Source: Macrostomum hystrix
Lineage: Eukaryota > Platyhelminthes > Macrostomidae
DNA: 64,000 nucleotides
Assembly (NCBI GenBank): GCA_950097015.1
Contig: CATNEN010000038.1
Coordinates: 33,690,501 to 33,754,500, forward strand
Direction: 5' to 3'
Position 1 is the stretch's first letter. The number at the start of each line of letters is the position of its first letter. The notes under the pieces are model-generated. The model was not told the origin of the DNA, ran no database searches, and saw only the letters and a list, made by a program, of their open reading frames with translations. Of the stretch, positions 22,152 to 34,801 are shown piece by piece. The position numbers and the translations under genes are program-made.

Positions 22152-22775
22152 GCCGCGTACCGGGCTCTAGTGCGGCATCGAACTGCAACCCTTGGCTGCC
22201 GCATGCTTCTGCCCCAGGTTATGCTACCAGCGGAAGGGCTGCCGACTTCTGCGTCTGCCAATTGCGAGCCCGAGATGCCCGAGGCTCCCTGTCCGATTCC
22301 ATCTATTGCGACATTGTCTGTAATCGGTCACAAAATTGCTGGCTACATTGGCCGGCAAATGGTGACGAAGCTGCAGTGCATGTCGTGCAAGGAAGCTCTG
22401 GTTGCTGAGACGCAAACCATGCGGCTCGCCCAAATCAAGGATCGTGGTGGTCTGTTCGCACCCTCAGCTGACCTTTGCAAGTGTGTGCAGACCTGCGAGC
22501 AGCAACGCAGGAGCATTTCGCTGGCGACATTCAGCAGCGTGACAATTGACAAGTTGATCAATGCTTCTGTGAGTGCCGCAGTTTTTAAAGGTGTATTCAC
22601 AAGCTTGGCCTGCATTGAGGCAGCTGATGAGAACCACAGGTACCATCTGATTCGCATGATTGTCCAGAAGTACGTTTTTATTCGCTTGTCTCACGCGGCT
22701 CTCAGTCTCAATATTGCTACGAAACGGTCTGTGCGCCATTCTCTAACCAAGAAAATTATTTTTCTTGGCCAGTAG
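22152..22775 (+). pseudogene. P-element transposase, C-terminal exon
   Basis: It begins after a TTTTCAG acceptor, with AAYRALVRHRTATLGCR in frame, and runs to TKKIIFLGQ. It includes the CMSCKEAL and CKCVQTCEQQ cysteine pairs typical of the P transposase tail. Splice phase with the preceding exon does not match exactly, consistent with decay. Confidence 0.7.
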
Positions 22776-23306
22776 CAGTCCCTTCTGTCTTTTGCATAAG
22801 GCTCTATAAGGCATAAGGCTCTATCGGGTAGTTTTTTGCTACATTTTTTGCTTCCCCAGACATGTAATTTCACTTTATTCTGTGCGTCGAACACTGGTTC
22901 TCTAAATACAACGTGTGGATTGTTAAAAGCAAAGTTATTTTTCAATGCTTCGGTATTTAAGTTTTTATACTGCCCGTGCTTCTTTGAACGTTATTTTGTA
23001 TCAATGTATTCCTATATCAATGTATCAAATAAAATATAAAAGTGTCTTAATTTTTTTATTCAATAGCCCAATTTTATGTTTTTAAAAGAACGGCGCTAGC
23101 GCTCTAAATTATTTTTTTTCACTGTTTTCCTGCTAATTTTACGCAACTTCAATTGGAAAATAGAGGAGCAGCCTAGAAGCTTCTAAGCATGTACATTGAA
23201 TGAGAGGTCAGAGCTTCGCTAATGCACATTCGCGCCAGCCAATAGGAGAGAGGTGAGACTTCCGCGCGTCAGATTTTCGACAATTTGGGGTGTGGGGTTT
23301 GGCAAT

Positions 23307-24287
23307 CTAGTTCTCTATAAATAATCTTTGGGTGAGGCCCCAGGTAGCACCGAAGGCTCTGCGGATCTGCGCGAGCGTCGCAAGAGCTTTGCGAGTTTTG
23401 AATTTGACGTGAGGTGTCCAGATCAACCTGTGGTCGAGGATTACACCTAAGCATCTAGTTTGCTTCTCCATGGCGATGGGTTTGTCATAGAGAAGAAGAG
23501 GCACAATCCTCCAGTTTCGTTTGCTGGTGAACATAATGGCGACGGTCTTGGACTCAGAGAGTTTGAGGCCGCAGCTATGAGCCCAGCGCTCGGCACGGTG
23601 GATGAAAGCTTGCAAAATGTCTCTAAGGACCGGGGGAGACGGTCCGGCCACGGTGGCGGTGACGTCGTCAGCATAGCCGATTTTTTGGACCGAGTCCGGG
23701 TCAGGGCTGCAGAGCAGCTCGTCCATGACAAGGTTCCAAAGGATCGGACTGAGAACGCCACCCTGCGGGCCTCCCTTCTGGACTTTCACAGAACGGGAGT
23801 GGCCAAGCAGGTGCGAGGTGGCAGTTCGGTGAGAGATCATATACATGATCCAGCGGGTGAGGTGCTCGTGCGCAGCCCGGCGTTCCAGGGCTCGCCTAAA
23901 GGCTCCGAAGAGCACATTGTCGAAGGCACCATCAATGTTGAGGAAAAGCGAGAGAGCAAAACCGGTGCCAAGCACGGCGCGCTCCAGCTTGTTGACAATG
24001 GTATGCAGAGCACTTTCGATGGAGCGTCCGGATCGAAAGGCGTGCTTGTTGGAGAGCGGGGAGTTCCTCAGCTCAACGTGAAGGAGGCGCCAAAGTACTA
24101 GCCTTTCAAGCAGCTTAAGAAAGAAAGATGTTAAGCTGATGGGGCGGAAGGCTTTGGCGGAATGGTAAGTCTCCCTTCCCAGGCTTGGGGATGAAGACGA
24201 TGGTGGCTTCCTGCCCAGAACTGGGTACGTACCCGAGGGTGATACAGGCCTTGAACAGGTTGCAGAGGAGGCCGAGGAACCTGTCAT
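23307..24287 (-). pseudogene. LINE ORF2, reverse transcriptase domain
   Basis: RT motifs in order: FRPISLTSFFLKLLERL, HAFRSGRS, FLNIDGAFDNV (catalytic Asp), GGPQGGVLSPILWNLVMDEL, GYADDVTA (catalytic YADD) and CLGVILDHRL. Amino-terminal to it the frame is broken. At the carboxyl end it reads into foreign sequence at the P-element junction (GLTQRLFIEN). The normal thumb region is missing on this side. Confidence 0.9.
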
Positions 24288-24926
24288 TTTTTACCGCTTC
24301 AAGGCGGGGTAAATGTTGTCAGGACTTAAAAGGTGAGAAGGAATTAGCAGCTCGAGCTGTCCGTTCTCTAGTGATAATGCTGGTCGCAAGGATGTGTCCA
24401 CCCGGAGTGTGGTCCGGCGGGTCCTGAAGCGGCGCGGTCCGGGGGGAAAGCGCTGGCGAGCATGATGTCCAGCGATTCGCCAGGATTCTCAGCAAGCCGG
24501 CCGTCCGGTCTTTCGATCACTGAGAGCTGATCGACATTTTGTCAAGAGTGAGCGCTTTTACAACGCGAAAGGTTGGGCGGGCGCCCTCCAGCTCGGCGCA
24601 GTATTGGCACCACTTTTCGGAATTCGCTTTCCTGGTGTCACGCTTAAAGTCGCGAATCGCATTCTGGTAGGCGGTCAGGTCAGCTGGGTCCTTGCTTTTT
24701 CGCGCAATCCGCTGGAGTGATTTGGCCTTGCGCCGGAGGGTTCCAAGCGCTGGGTTCCACCAGGGAGCGGATTCTTGCCTTTGTAGGCTTTAAGGGGGCA
24801 AGAGGGTTCATGAGCTATCAGGATGGTCGTAGTGAGTAGATCAGCTAGATCGTCCACTTCTTGATAGGTGGCAGGAACAACGGATTCTAACTAGTTGGTT
24901 CACTTCACAGATTCCGCAAAGGCCGT
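24288..24926 (-). pseudogene. LINE ORF2, endonuclease-RT linker
   Basis: Frames are broken, but the stretch WWNPALGTLRRKAKSL..RKSKDPADLTAYQNAIRDFK is recognisable, followed by KWCQYCAELEGARPTFR. This is the tryptophan-rich linker between endonuclease and RT in R1/Jockey-type elements. Confidence 0.7.
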
Positions 24927-25704
24927 TCAGTCAGTATTCCGGGCGTTCCTTTTCCACAGAATACCAGGCTTGGAGTAGGAGCTTTGCAACCGGAAGCGAA
25001 TGAAGCGATGGTCAGAGAGAGACTCCTCTTCGTCCCACACCTGCCAGTCCCTGATCAGAGGAATCAGGCCCTGAGAGGCGAGGGTGGCGTCAAGGACCTC
25101 CGTCCATCGCCCATTGTCAAAGGTGGGTGTGCCACCCGAGTTGCAGAACTCAATATTGGTGGTGCAAATGTAGGCAAGGAGATCCTCGCCTCTGCAGTTT
25201 GAAGTAACACTTCCCCAGTGGGTGTGGTGGGCGTTAATGTCGCCTGCCACCAGCAGCTCAAAGTCGCGGTCTGAGCAGTAGTCCACGAGGGAAGTGAGAC
25301 TGGGCGGAACCATAGGACCGTCACCAGGAATTTAGATAGAGGCGATGATAACGGTGCGGTTCGGGAGAATGTGGTTGGTTTGGATGACACAGAGATCTTT
25401 GTCAGAGAGGTCTGGTCTATGCCAAGCTTTGAGATCGGTAGTCGCGAACACAGCAGCCCTGGGGTTTTGGGGCATGAAAAAACAGTCAAAACCTGCAGGA
25501 ATGTTCGGAATCTTACCTTTCTTCATCCAGGGCTCCTGGAGGAGGATGATGCCCGGTTTTACGAAGTCCACCACACGCGCCAGGTTCGTCGAGGCCGCGA
25601 TGGTGTTGCGGGCGGGTGGATGGTGTTGCGGGCGGGTTTCGGGCCCTTACCACGTCAGCCTGTCGCTGCGGCTCTCGCGGCTTTGCCCCTGATAGGATCC
25701 GCAT
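24927..25704 (-). pseudogene. LINE ORF2, endonuclease domain
   Basis: Endonuclease/exonuclease/phosphatase fold: IILLQEPW (catalytic Glu), LLVAGDINAHHTHWGS (Asp-x-Asn), and the terminal SLSDHRFI (Ser-Asp-His). One in-frame TAG at about 25332 splits the domain between IASI and IPGDG; both halves lie in the same frame. A 20-base tandem duplication at about 25598-25637 disturbs the N-terminal part. Confidence 0.85.
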
Positions 25705-26864
25705 CCTCGGAGTGGTCGTGACGGTCAGGAGTCTGTGTTCCAGGTCGCATGGGCCCGGCAGAGCTCTGAATCATCCGTTTCCGCTTTTCCGGGGGCGGCG
25801 GGCGAGTGGCGTCGGACTCGAAGCTGAAGATCTGCATTCGAGTGAGACCTGCACTGATGTAGGACATGTCTGGGCAGCAGAGCATCCAGCTGTCCGACAG
25901 TCCTAGAATGGCCGTGAAACCATCTCCACCAGGTCTGGTGACGGTTTCATGAACCACGACACCGTTTGCTGGCAGATCCGGGTGGATTGCCAACAGCAGG
26001 CGGCGCAGTTCTCCGGCGTTGGTGATGGCGCTGCGAGCTGGGATCCAAACACGATGACGGTGTGTCTGGGGGCGCTCGTCCTCCCTGTAGATACACAGGT
26101 TGCCCATTTCCGTGCCCCAGTCGAAGGTTTTCAGCATCTCGAGGAGTTGCTGTCCGGACTGGTTGTCGGCAGGCTGGACAATGAGGGCTTGGTCCTGGAT
26201 GTCGGTCTTCAGGACGTGCAGCACAGTGCCGCTCAGTGCCAGTTTGACCAGATGGGAGTCCAATCTGCGCCAAATCTGGTCGAGTTGCGCTGTCGAGATG
26301 GGCGTCTCCTGGCCTCGGATAACCAAGGCCGGCTGCCTCTTTGCCATAGCAGCGTAAGTAAGCTTTGGCTTTGTGGTTTGGCCGGCGCCTGCCGCAACGG
26401 CCCCCCAGCAGTCGGAGTTTCCGGATGACTGTGAGAGGTTCGCCACAAAAGGAACCGGACGCCCCAGAGGCCTGGGCGGCACTTTTCCGCGCTTCTGGGT
26501 TTCCCGGACGACGCGAGGAGTCCGCCTCCTTGTTGGGTGCCGGTTCCTCCGCGATGTTCGCAGAGTTGCCGGCCCCGTCCTCGGAGGCGGTGGTTGGCGC
26601 GGATTTCGCAGCCAACCGTGCTTCCTGTTTGCGCCGCCGGAATTCCTGGAAGCGGGCGAAGCTGCGGGCCTGCGTGGCAGGGGAGCGTTTGCTCTTAGAT
26701 CCAGCCGCTCTGGTGTTTTCCTGAGTGGCGGAGGAGCAGGATGAGTTTTGGGCGCCGGTGGAACCGGTGTCGCCCTGGAGCTGGTCCTGAGGATCTGCGT
26801 CGCCGGCCGGGGTCAGCGTTTCAGCAGGGTCCTGGGACGTGCTGGAGCTAAAGTTGGACTCCAT
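25655..26864 (-). pseudogene. LINE ORF1 (gag-like), frameshifted
   Basis: Two minus-strand frames, 26864-26460 and 26482-25655, form one ORF1 with a frameshift near 26470. The N-terminal part is Ser/Ala/Lys-rich. The C-terminal part has AKRQPALVIRGQETPISTAQ and a long alpha/beta region. It resembles the DUF4780-type nucleic-acid-binding domains of LINE ORF1 proteins; that match is by eye. It ends just before the endonuclease. Confidence 0.65.
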
Positions 26865-27001
26865 AGGTCGCTGGAATGACAGAAATTTTTTAATGAAAAA
26901 TAAAAACCTGTAACGGCCGGATATACTCCCCGGAACTTTCAGCCCGTCAGCGCGGTGAGACCTTAGGCATATGAGGGCACCTAGAGCAGTGCCAGGCCCG
27001 C

Positions 27002-27149
27002 AGACTGGCTGCGTACCCTGTTGAGGTCGAAGGGTGACACCTGTCCCTCAGAGACGTAGCCAGAGGTACCTGATCACGCACAGGTGCACGAAGGCGGCGG
27101 ACTGGCCGCATACCCTGTTGAGGTCAAAGGGTGACACCTTTCCAATTGT
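27002..27149 (-). repeat. Tandem duplication in the LINE 5' leader
   Basis: A segment of about 44 bases at 27002-27045 recurs at 27106-27149 (period 104) with few differences. Core words are CCCTGTTGAGGTC and AAGGGTGACACCT. LINE 5' leaders often consist of such promoter monomers. Confidence 0.7.
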
Positions 27150-27150
27150 G

Positions 27151-30100
27151 TTTACAGCTTTACAGTTGTTCTGTTAGTATTTTTAAAATTATAGTCGAAA
27201 GAAAAAATACGGTAAAATCATGCATGTGTTTTTATCCATGGCGAAATGTTGCATATGAAAGTCAAGACGGATAAATCATGCAATGCGAGCTTGCACTTAT
27301 TGAAATTGGTAAAATTTCAAACAGAGTCAAACAGATAAGCAGAGTCAATAAAAATTCGCATTATTTAGAATGGTTACAATAGTACTGTTAACAGCAATAA
27401 TGAAGTACCAGCAAACATATTTACAAAGCCAAACATTTGTTTTAATTAAAATGCATGAAAGACAACTTTTCAAAAATGAAATGTTGTGTTAGTAGGACGT
27501 AGCCAGGGACGACTAAATACTATTAGTAGTAGCACAAAGATGGTGTTACTGACCTTTAGCACGATTTCAACAACAATTTTTGCATTGCTTATTATGAATT
27601 AAAAAACATTAGAATATTAACATATTAAACTATATTATACTAGTCTAGGATTCTAGTATTTTATTAAGAATGTAACTGTATTTGCAAAGTATATCCAAAT
27701 AGTACAAAAATATCTAAAAAGCTATATCAAATGCAAAAAATATGTTATCACCATACTAGAGTTTATGACTTTAGGGGCCTTTTAATTTATATACAATAGG
27801 CCCTTATAATTGTCTTGAAAACCATACTTATATTGAAGAAGGAATCCTTATACTTTGTACTAAAAAGAACCCTATTTATAATATTGAAATATAGTATCAA
27901 GATAGAAATTACAACATTATTGAGAGCATACCTTAATCTCAGGGCCTAAGCACTAACAAGGGCTATATCACTCCATTTAGACTTTGAGTAAAAATATTTC
28001 AAGTAGAATGGAACCTAATATCATATAATGGTTTACACTCAATGGTTTAGACATAATGCCAATGCCAATGGTTTCTATTTTAGTCAGGTTCTGTAGGCCA
28101 GATCTGGCCTACCCCTGTATTGATTAAAAGTTATGTTGAAATAACCGAGCTTTAATAGTGAAAGCATTATCAATCTATGTATTTTGTGTTTTTTTTCTCT
28201 GTCTAAAAACTCAAATCTGTAAGAATTCTGAAACAACCTATTTAAACTTGAGATTAATTTGATCAGAAATTACCCATATGCATTTCTTTGGAGTTTAAGA
28301 GGCCTGTAAGGGGGTGCAACTGTGCTAGTACCCTTCTATTGCAAATTGGGCCTCATCTAACTAGCTTTGTTTTATTAGTTTTCACCTTCTCGTCATATTG
28401 TTTTGTCCTTCATATACTTTCCCTATACTATATAGGGTAAAGCTTCATCAACCAAACAAGAATGTAGTGCTTTTGAAAACTTAACTAGCAATAACTTTTT
28501 TTTATCTTACTAGCTGTAAAATTCAAACTTTTTAAAAGTTCTGTAAAACAATTTTTTCTTTCAGAAAAACATAAAACCCATATTTTCAAGCAAATACAAC
28601 TCGAAAAAATACATTTTAGTGCTCGATCCGAACGAAGATTCTGTGGGATCTTCAAACCGAACGAGGGATTTGACTTCCGAACGGCACGTTTCTACTGGTA
28701 TTACAAGCAGCAGGGGTGAACATTTGCGCAAATCTTTATTACATCATGTTCAGGTACTCTAAATGCATCAGTTAAGTGTAGATTTATTTACTTTTGGCGT
28801 CTGAGTTTTGCAATTCTCAACTTCTTTTTCAGGCGTCCATTTTGCTTATCAAATTTAATAAATGAAGCATTTATGCGTTAGACAGCATTTCTTTGTGCTA
28901 CAGTTCCAAACTTCTTTGCCAAATAGTTTGTGCTGCATGTGAATACTTCAATGCAAGGCTAAAATATCATTTATGCGTTGATTGATGCGCCTACTAAACA
29001 ATAAAGCGCCATAAACTTTATTTACCAAAAATTCCGAACGCCAGAATTTGACATCCGAACAGAAGATTTTCAGTTCAAATTCATTTTTTTCCTTCGATAA
29101 ACTATACAGGTCATCGTGTAATTGTGTTATCTTGGTACTTGTATTCTCTTGGCGCAAGATTCAGCTTTAAAATCACTAATCACTGCGAATTTCCGTTTGC
29201 CACTTATTAAGATTCACTCAAAATACAAAAACAATTCTGTAAAAATATTTCTTAAAAAAGAAACAGATGATCGTTCAAGCTTACTTAAAGTAGGGCATCT
29301 AGCATCGTTCCAAACTCAAATTTAGTTTGTAAAAAATGATTAAAATAAACAAAACGAAAGGAGTCGAAACTAGAGGGATGAGAGATCACGGTAAGTTTGC
29401 GAGCTGGCCGGCCATTCCCCAGCAGCCAACGAGAGAGCAACACTGGCACTTGGGACTGGGGCGAGAGGAGACGAGAAAAACTGTCGCAAATTAAGACTGG
29501 CTTCTGGAGGCAGTGAATTGCGCAATCATGCGGCTTTCGCTAGCCCTAACGATTTTATGCATGTCAAACTGAGCACACTTGAGAAACAATGGATGTGTGA
29601 AATAACTGAGGGGTGGGTGGCTCTGGCGGCTCCGCCCTATAAGCTTCATATACACATAAGCTTAATATGCCTTAGCAACTGCATGCAAAGCCCTGATCCA
29701 TGACATATAAGTCACCCTTCCGCTGGCCTATATTAAGAAGAAAACAAATAAACAATTGAATTCTTGGTTAGGCTCATGAATGCTCATTTTCACACATTTT
29801 CCAAAACCAGAGCACATTTTTTAAAACTGTTCCCCTTGGCTTTGCTCAAGCATCCCCCATTCTCATTCCCCCCACCGCTCATCACAATCACAATCTCGTT
29901 GGTGTTATTATTTATGACGCCATGATTGCGCAAACTGAAAATGCAAACAAAAAACTACTGAAATCATATTGGCTAAATTGCACAGTGGACACGAGTTCAG
30001 CATCAACGGGGGGTCGGATGTCCCTGCGCGGTATAGGCCTATAGGCTGTCTAAAATATCCGTCGAAATCGGCACATTTTAGAGAGTTGAAAATTGGAACA

Positions 30101-31786
30101 TTGCAAAGCTACTGGTGTAATTTTCATTTTCTCACCTGTAGGTAATATTGATTTTCAATGAGATAAAGTGAATGAATCTTAGGAAAAATGTTGAATATTA
30201 GGGTTTGTTAGTTTAAATATTGTCACACATAAGTGATGCAGATAGGGCCAAATTCAAGAAACCAATAAGTTCTTTTGTGCTAAAGATCTTGGCTCAATAC
30301 TCGTAGTTTTCATGATGAAAATCAAAGCGATCAAAGTCCAACAACACTGTTCGAAAAGAATAAACAATTAAGCAAATATGAGTCTTCGGTGCCTTTATAA
30401 GGGCTACGGATAGTAAATTAAATTATAAGCCCTCGGTCTGGTAATTGTGTTCCCTTCTGTGTCAATGCCTTTGTGTCAGGGGCCCGCAAGTAGGCCTAAG
30501 CCTAACTCAATTTGCGTTTTTACTGCCATATTTTTTAACGACTCGACTCAGAGTCCATGCAAAGTCTTGCATATGTGTAGGATTAGGATACGTTGCTTTA
30601 TACGCTTGGTATTCAACGGAAGCTGCAAAAATCTGCCTTCTGATAATAATTCGTCATTAAAAAAAATGATCAATGGTCCAGCTTTAGGGGCCTAAGTGAC
30701 CGCAGGATGATCGCTTCGCAGCATGCAATATGCTGCAGCAACCTGCCTTTTCAGTAGATTCAGTAGCGCTAAAGCAAAATTTGGGTCAGTAGGTCAATAT
30801 GCAGCGTAATACTGGATACAAGATAAACTGGCATTGACTGTTTATTTAAATAATTATTGATGGATTTTATTTTATTTTATTGATTTTATTGATGGATATT
30901 TTTACTGGTTATTTTTGGGCAGCTGCAGATTAGTGATTTTCTTTCCTTCTCTGCTTACAAGCATGTCTAAGCCTACTATACCTATAATATATTTTTATTA
31001 GCGGCAATTACTTTATTAGCGACAAAGTAATTGGAATTTCGGAATTTTGAACATCGGTTATTCAGGTCAGCATGGGTCTTGCCAATATTTTACATTGCGC
31101 ATCGTTCAGTGCTTGTTAAAGGACTAGATGCGCAAAATTTAATAATTCGACTATATCTACGCACTAACTGCACTTCATATTAAACAGGCTCATTAGCAAT
31201 CTTGTTGAATGAACTAAAAAACTAAAAAATTAGTTTCTAAAGCAAATGTATAGATGAGTGCAACAAAAAACTAGGCACAGCAAAATTCTAAAATAAAAAA
31301 TGGGCTAAACTAAAATAAACAAAAAACTTTTTTGAACGGCCTGCTTGCGGCAGGAAGCAGGCAAGGCGGCAGCAAATAGGAGACGGCGGCCCATGGCGAC
31401 CAATAGAAATCGTCTGCTGGGTCGAAGAAGGAACGGGGAGGAATCATGCCATTGGTCAAACGGATGGGGTACAGTAAAGTCTATGGCCGAAGTAAAAAGC
31501 GGTTCATATTTAATCAGCTGGAAATAAAAAATCAAAATTTACCCACAAAACTCTTGAAAGCTCTCGGTAAATCTCTGCTTTGTCTGCTTACAACTATCAG
31601 CTGCTTGTTTCGTACTCAATCGAGTCGATTCATTTGATCAATTACATTTTTCATATTTATTCTTTAAATTCGATCCCCCGCTCCCTCTATCCTTACTTTT
31701 ATATTTAATTCTTAGGCCAAGGCCTATTTAAATTAGGGCCTATTGTGAAGATAATTAAGCCTATACATACTATATTTACTTAATTA
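27151..31786. other. AT-rich region without recognisable genes
   Basis: No frame with family resemblance was seen; the short frames have no supporting splice context. Scattered CCGAACG words occur at 28625-28690 and 29035-29065. A weak inverted-repeat candidate at 29518-29933 is listed separately. Confidence 0.5.
29518..29933. mobile_element. Candidate non-autonomous DNA element (MITE)
   Basis: A perfect 13-base inverted repeat, TTGCGCAATCATG at 29518-29530 and its complement at 29921-29933, bounds 416 bases of non-coding DNA. No clear target duplication was found. Confidence 0.3.
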
Positions 31787-33512
31787 CACACTGCGTAGCA
31801 CCTAATTCAGTTTATTTGCACACTGCGTAGCACCTAATTCAGTTTATTTGCACACTGCGTAGCACCTAATTCAGTTTATTTGCACACTGCGTAGCACCTA
31901 ATTCAGTTTATTTGCACACTGCGTAGCACCTAATTCAGTTTATTTGCACACTGCGTAGCACCTAATTCAGTTTATTTGCACACTGCGTAGCACCTAATTC
32001 AGTTTATTTGCACACTGCGTAGCACCTAATTCAGTTTATTTGCACACTGCGTAGCACCTAATTCAGTTTATTTGCACACTGCGTAGCACCTAATTCAGTT
32101 TATTTGCACACTGCGTAGCACCTAATTCAGTTTATTTGCACACTGCGTAGCACCTAATTCAGTTTATTTGCACACTGCGTAGCACCTAATTCAGTTTATT
32201 TGCACACTGCGTAGCACCTAATTCAGTTTATTTGCACACTGCGTAGCACCTAATTCAGTTTATTTGCACACTGCGTAGCACCTAATTCAGTTTATTTGCA
32301 CACTGCGTAGCACCTAATTCAGTTTATTTGCACACTGCGTAGCACCTAATTCAGTTTATTTGCACACTGCGTAGCACCTAATTCAGTTTATTTGCACACT
32401 GCGTAGCACCTAATTCAGTTTATTTGCACACTGCGTAGCACCTAATTCAGTTTATTTGCACACTGCGTAGCACCTAATTCAGTTTATTTGCACACTGCGT
32501 AGCACCTAATTCAGTTTATTTGCACACTGCGTAGCACCTAATTCAGTTTATTTGCACACTGCGTAGCACCTCATTCAGTTTATTTGCACACTGCGTAGCA
32601 CCTAATTCAGTTTATTTGCACACTGCGTAGCACCTAATTCAGTTTATTTGCACACTGCGTAGCACCTAATTCAGTTTATTTGCACACTGCGTAGCACCTA
32701 ATTCAGTTTATTTGCACACTGCGTAGCACCTAATTCAGTTTATTTGCACACTGCGTAGCACCTAATTCAGTTTATTTGCACACTGCGTAGCACCTAATTC
32801 AGTTTATTTGCACACTGCGTAGCACCTCATTCAGTTTATTTGCACACTGCGTAGCACCTAATTCAGTTTATTTGCACACTGCGTAGCACCTAATTCAGTT
32901 TATTTGCACACTGCGTAGCACCTAATTCAGTTTATTTGCACACTGCGTAGCACCTAATTCAGTTTATTTGCACACTGCGTAGCACCTAATTCAGTTTATT
33001 TGCACACTGCGTAGCACCTAATTCAGTTTATTTGCACACTGCGTAGCACCTAATTCAGTTTATTTGCACACTGCGTAGCACCTAATTCAGTTTATTTGCA
33101 CACTGCGTAGCACCTAATTCAGTTTATTTGCACACTGCGTAGCACCTAATTCAGTTTATTTGCACACTGCGTAGCACCTAATTCAGTTTATTTGCACACT
33201 GCGTAGCACCTAATTCAGTTTATTTGCACACTGCGTAGCACCTAATTCAGTTTATTTGCACACTGCGTAGCACCTAATTCAGTTTATTTGCACACTGCGT
33301 AGCACCTAATTCAGTTTATTTGCACACTGCGTAGCACCTAATTCAGTTTATTTGCACACTGCGTAGCACCTAATTCAGTTTATTTGCACACTGCGTAGCA
33401 CCTAATTCAGTTTATTTGCACACTGCGTAGCACCTAATTCAGTTTGTTTGCACACTGCGTAACACCTAATTTAGTTAATTTGCCGACTGCGTAACACCTA
33501 ATTAAGTTTACT
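31787..33512. repeat. 32-bp satellite array, about 54 copies
   Basis: The unit begins CACACTGCGTAGCACCTAAT and ends TCAGTTTATTTG. Nearly all copies are identical. Two copies carry CCTCATTC, about 256 bases (8 units) apart, and only the last two or three units are diverged. The period is not divisible by 3 and each unit holds stops, so it is non-coding. Confidence 0.98.
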
Positions 33513-33565
33513 GACTTCATTTTATTTATTATTTATTGGCTCGTATTTAATTCATCTGCCAAACA

Positions 33566-33961
33566 ATGAAGACTAATTTTAAGGCCAGGCAACTCGTTAA
33601 GAAGCTTAAGCAGGAAAGCTTTAATGCAGCTATTGATGAGGTCGTGCACCGAATTCAAAGCAGGCAGAGTGTTGACTATAGGCGCATCGCAGCTTCCCAT
33701 GGAGTGTCAACAACCACACTCTACGACAAGGTGCGCAAGCTGCGAGATGGCCAGGAACTCGTGGAGCGCAACACCAACAAGCGTTACTTTACCGACGCTG
33801 AGGAGGCGACTTTCGTGGGCGCCATTGTGCAAGCCGCCAAGCAGCAGATTCCGGTAACACGGAAGCAGCTGCTTGAGATGGCTTCCAAGACCCTCGTCAA
33901 TTGTGCTGCGGATGATCGAACAGGTCTGCGCATCATCAAGGAGGTAAGAAGTGGCTTTTAG
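33566..33961 (+). pseudogene. Pogo/psq-type helix-turn-helix exon
   Basis: The frame MKTNFKARQLVKKLKQESFN continues with an HTH (RRIAASHGVSTTTLYDKVRK). It is followed by FTDAEEATFVGAIVQAAKQQ and PVTRKQLLEMA, the layout of pogo/CENP-B-like transposase N-termini. A GAG|GTAAGA donor at about 33943 suggests it is a first exon. A short frame after the TTTCAG at 34080 (SGLTSEDMRPL) may be its continuation. No DDE domain follows, so it is a remnant or belongs to a deleted element. Confidence 0.5.
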
Positions 33962-34801
33962 CTTTGAAAATGCATAAATTTCAAACTGACCTCTAGTGTA
34001 ACCATGCATATCCCCCTCATCCTTCCGCATCTCTCCTAGGCCTAATCATCCCACAACTCCCCTAATCATCCCGCATTTCAGTGCGTTCCTCGGGACTTAC
34101 TAGTGAGGATATGCGACCATTATGTGTGGATTCAACAGAGGCAATTAAAAAAATGACAACTGCCGCCAAGTCTTGCTTGCTCGGCTTGGATCCCCCAATA
34201 TCAGCACCAAAGAAATTCCGACTCCTTTCACGTGTTTAATGTACTTTTGTGTGTTGCCTAAGAGATAATATTCAGTGGTGTTAAGTTTTGTCTAAGGTAT
34301 AATAAATGAATGTATATTTGCAGTAGACTTAGACTATACAAACTTTGTTTCTTTGTAGTGTCAACATAACAATGGCAGTTACTAATAGGGCTGCTCATCT
34401 ATACTTCGCTGGTTAGATATGAGAAATATCAAGGGATGCACTTGATCATAACTGCAGAGTCAGCATGGATAAGATAACTGATAAGTGTAGTTATGTGCAA
34501 ATTATTTTGGGCCTTTGCACATAAATGTCTGTGATTAAAATCCTTTACTTAAGTACATAGAGTTTATAGTAAGGAAACAATTTTTTCTTCAGTGTCACAT
34601 GGTGTGCAAGTATAAGGACACATAAGTGTAGGCCATTATATAGCTACTGCAATGACACTGTATAAAAGATGGCAATGACATGTAATCTAAATCGCCTGCA
34701 TTGTATATTGAGAGCAAGTGTTGACTGAAAGTAGTGATGGGTGTTAAATGAATAGTAAATGTATGTACAAATGCTACTTTTCTTACTCCGCAGCAGCCAC
34801 C

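Larger units (their letters stand above)
19860..23306 (+). mobile_element. P-element-like transposon, lacking the THAP exon, within the LINE
   Basis: Plus-strand P transposase pieces lie exactly between the LINE RT and RNase H blocks. The boundaries are placed where LINE similarity stops (about 23306) and before the first P frame (19888). I found neither inverted ends nor an 8-base target duplication, so it may be 5'-truncated or the junctions may be rearranged. It is a different family from the P element at 38746. Confidence 0.65.
18904..27150 (-). mobile_element. LINE (non-LTR retrotransposon with RNase H), split by a P element
   Basis: On the minus strand, in order: a repeat-bearing 5' leader (27150-26865), ORF1 (26864-25655), endonuclease (about 25704-24927), linker (24926-24288), reverse transcriptase (24287-23307), then foreign P-element sequence, then RNase H (19838-18966). 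A C-terminal RNase H together with an apurinic-type endonuclease points to the I/R1-like side of the non-LTR tree rather than RTE or L1. Every coding block carries frameshifts or stops, so the copy is dead. No poly(A) tail was seen at the 3' end near 18904. Confidence 0.82.

Noticed and set aside
31787-33512. CRISPR-like or coding array
   Set aside because: Contiguous 32-base units without spacers; stops in every frame.
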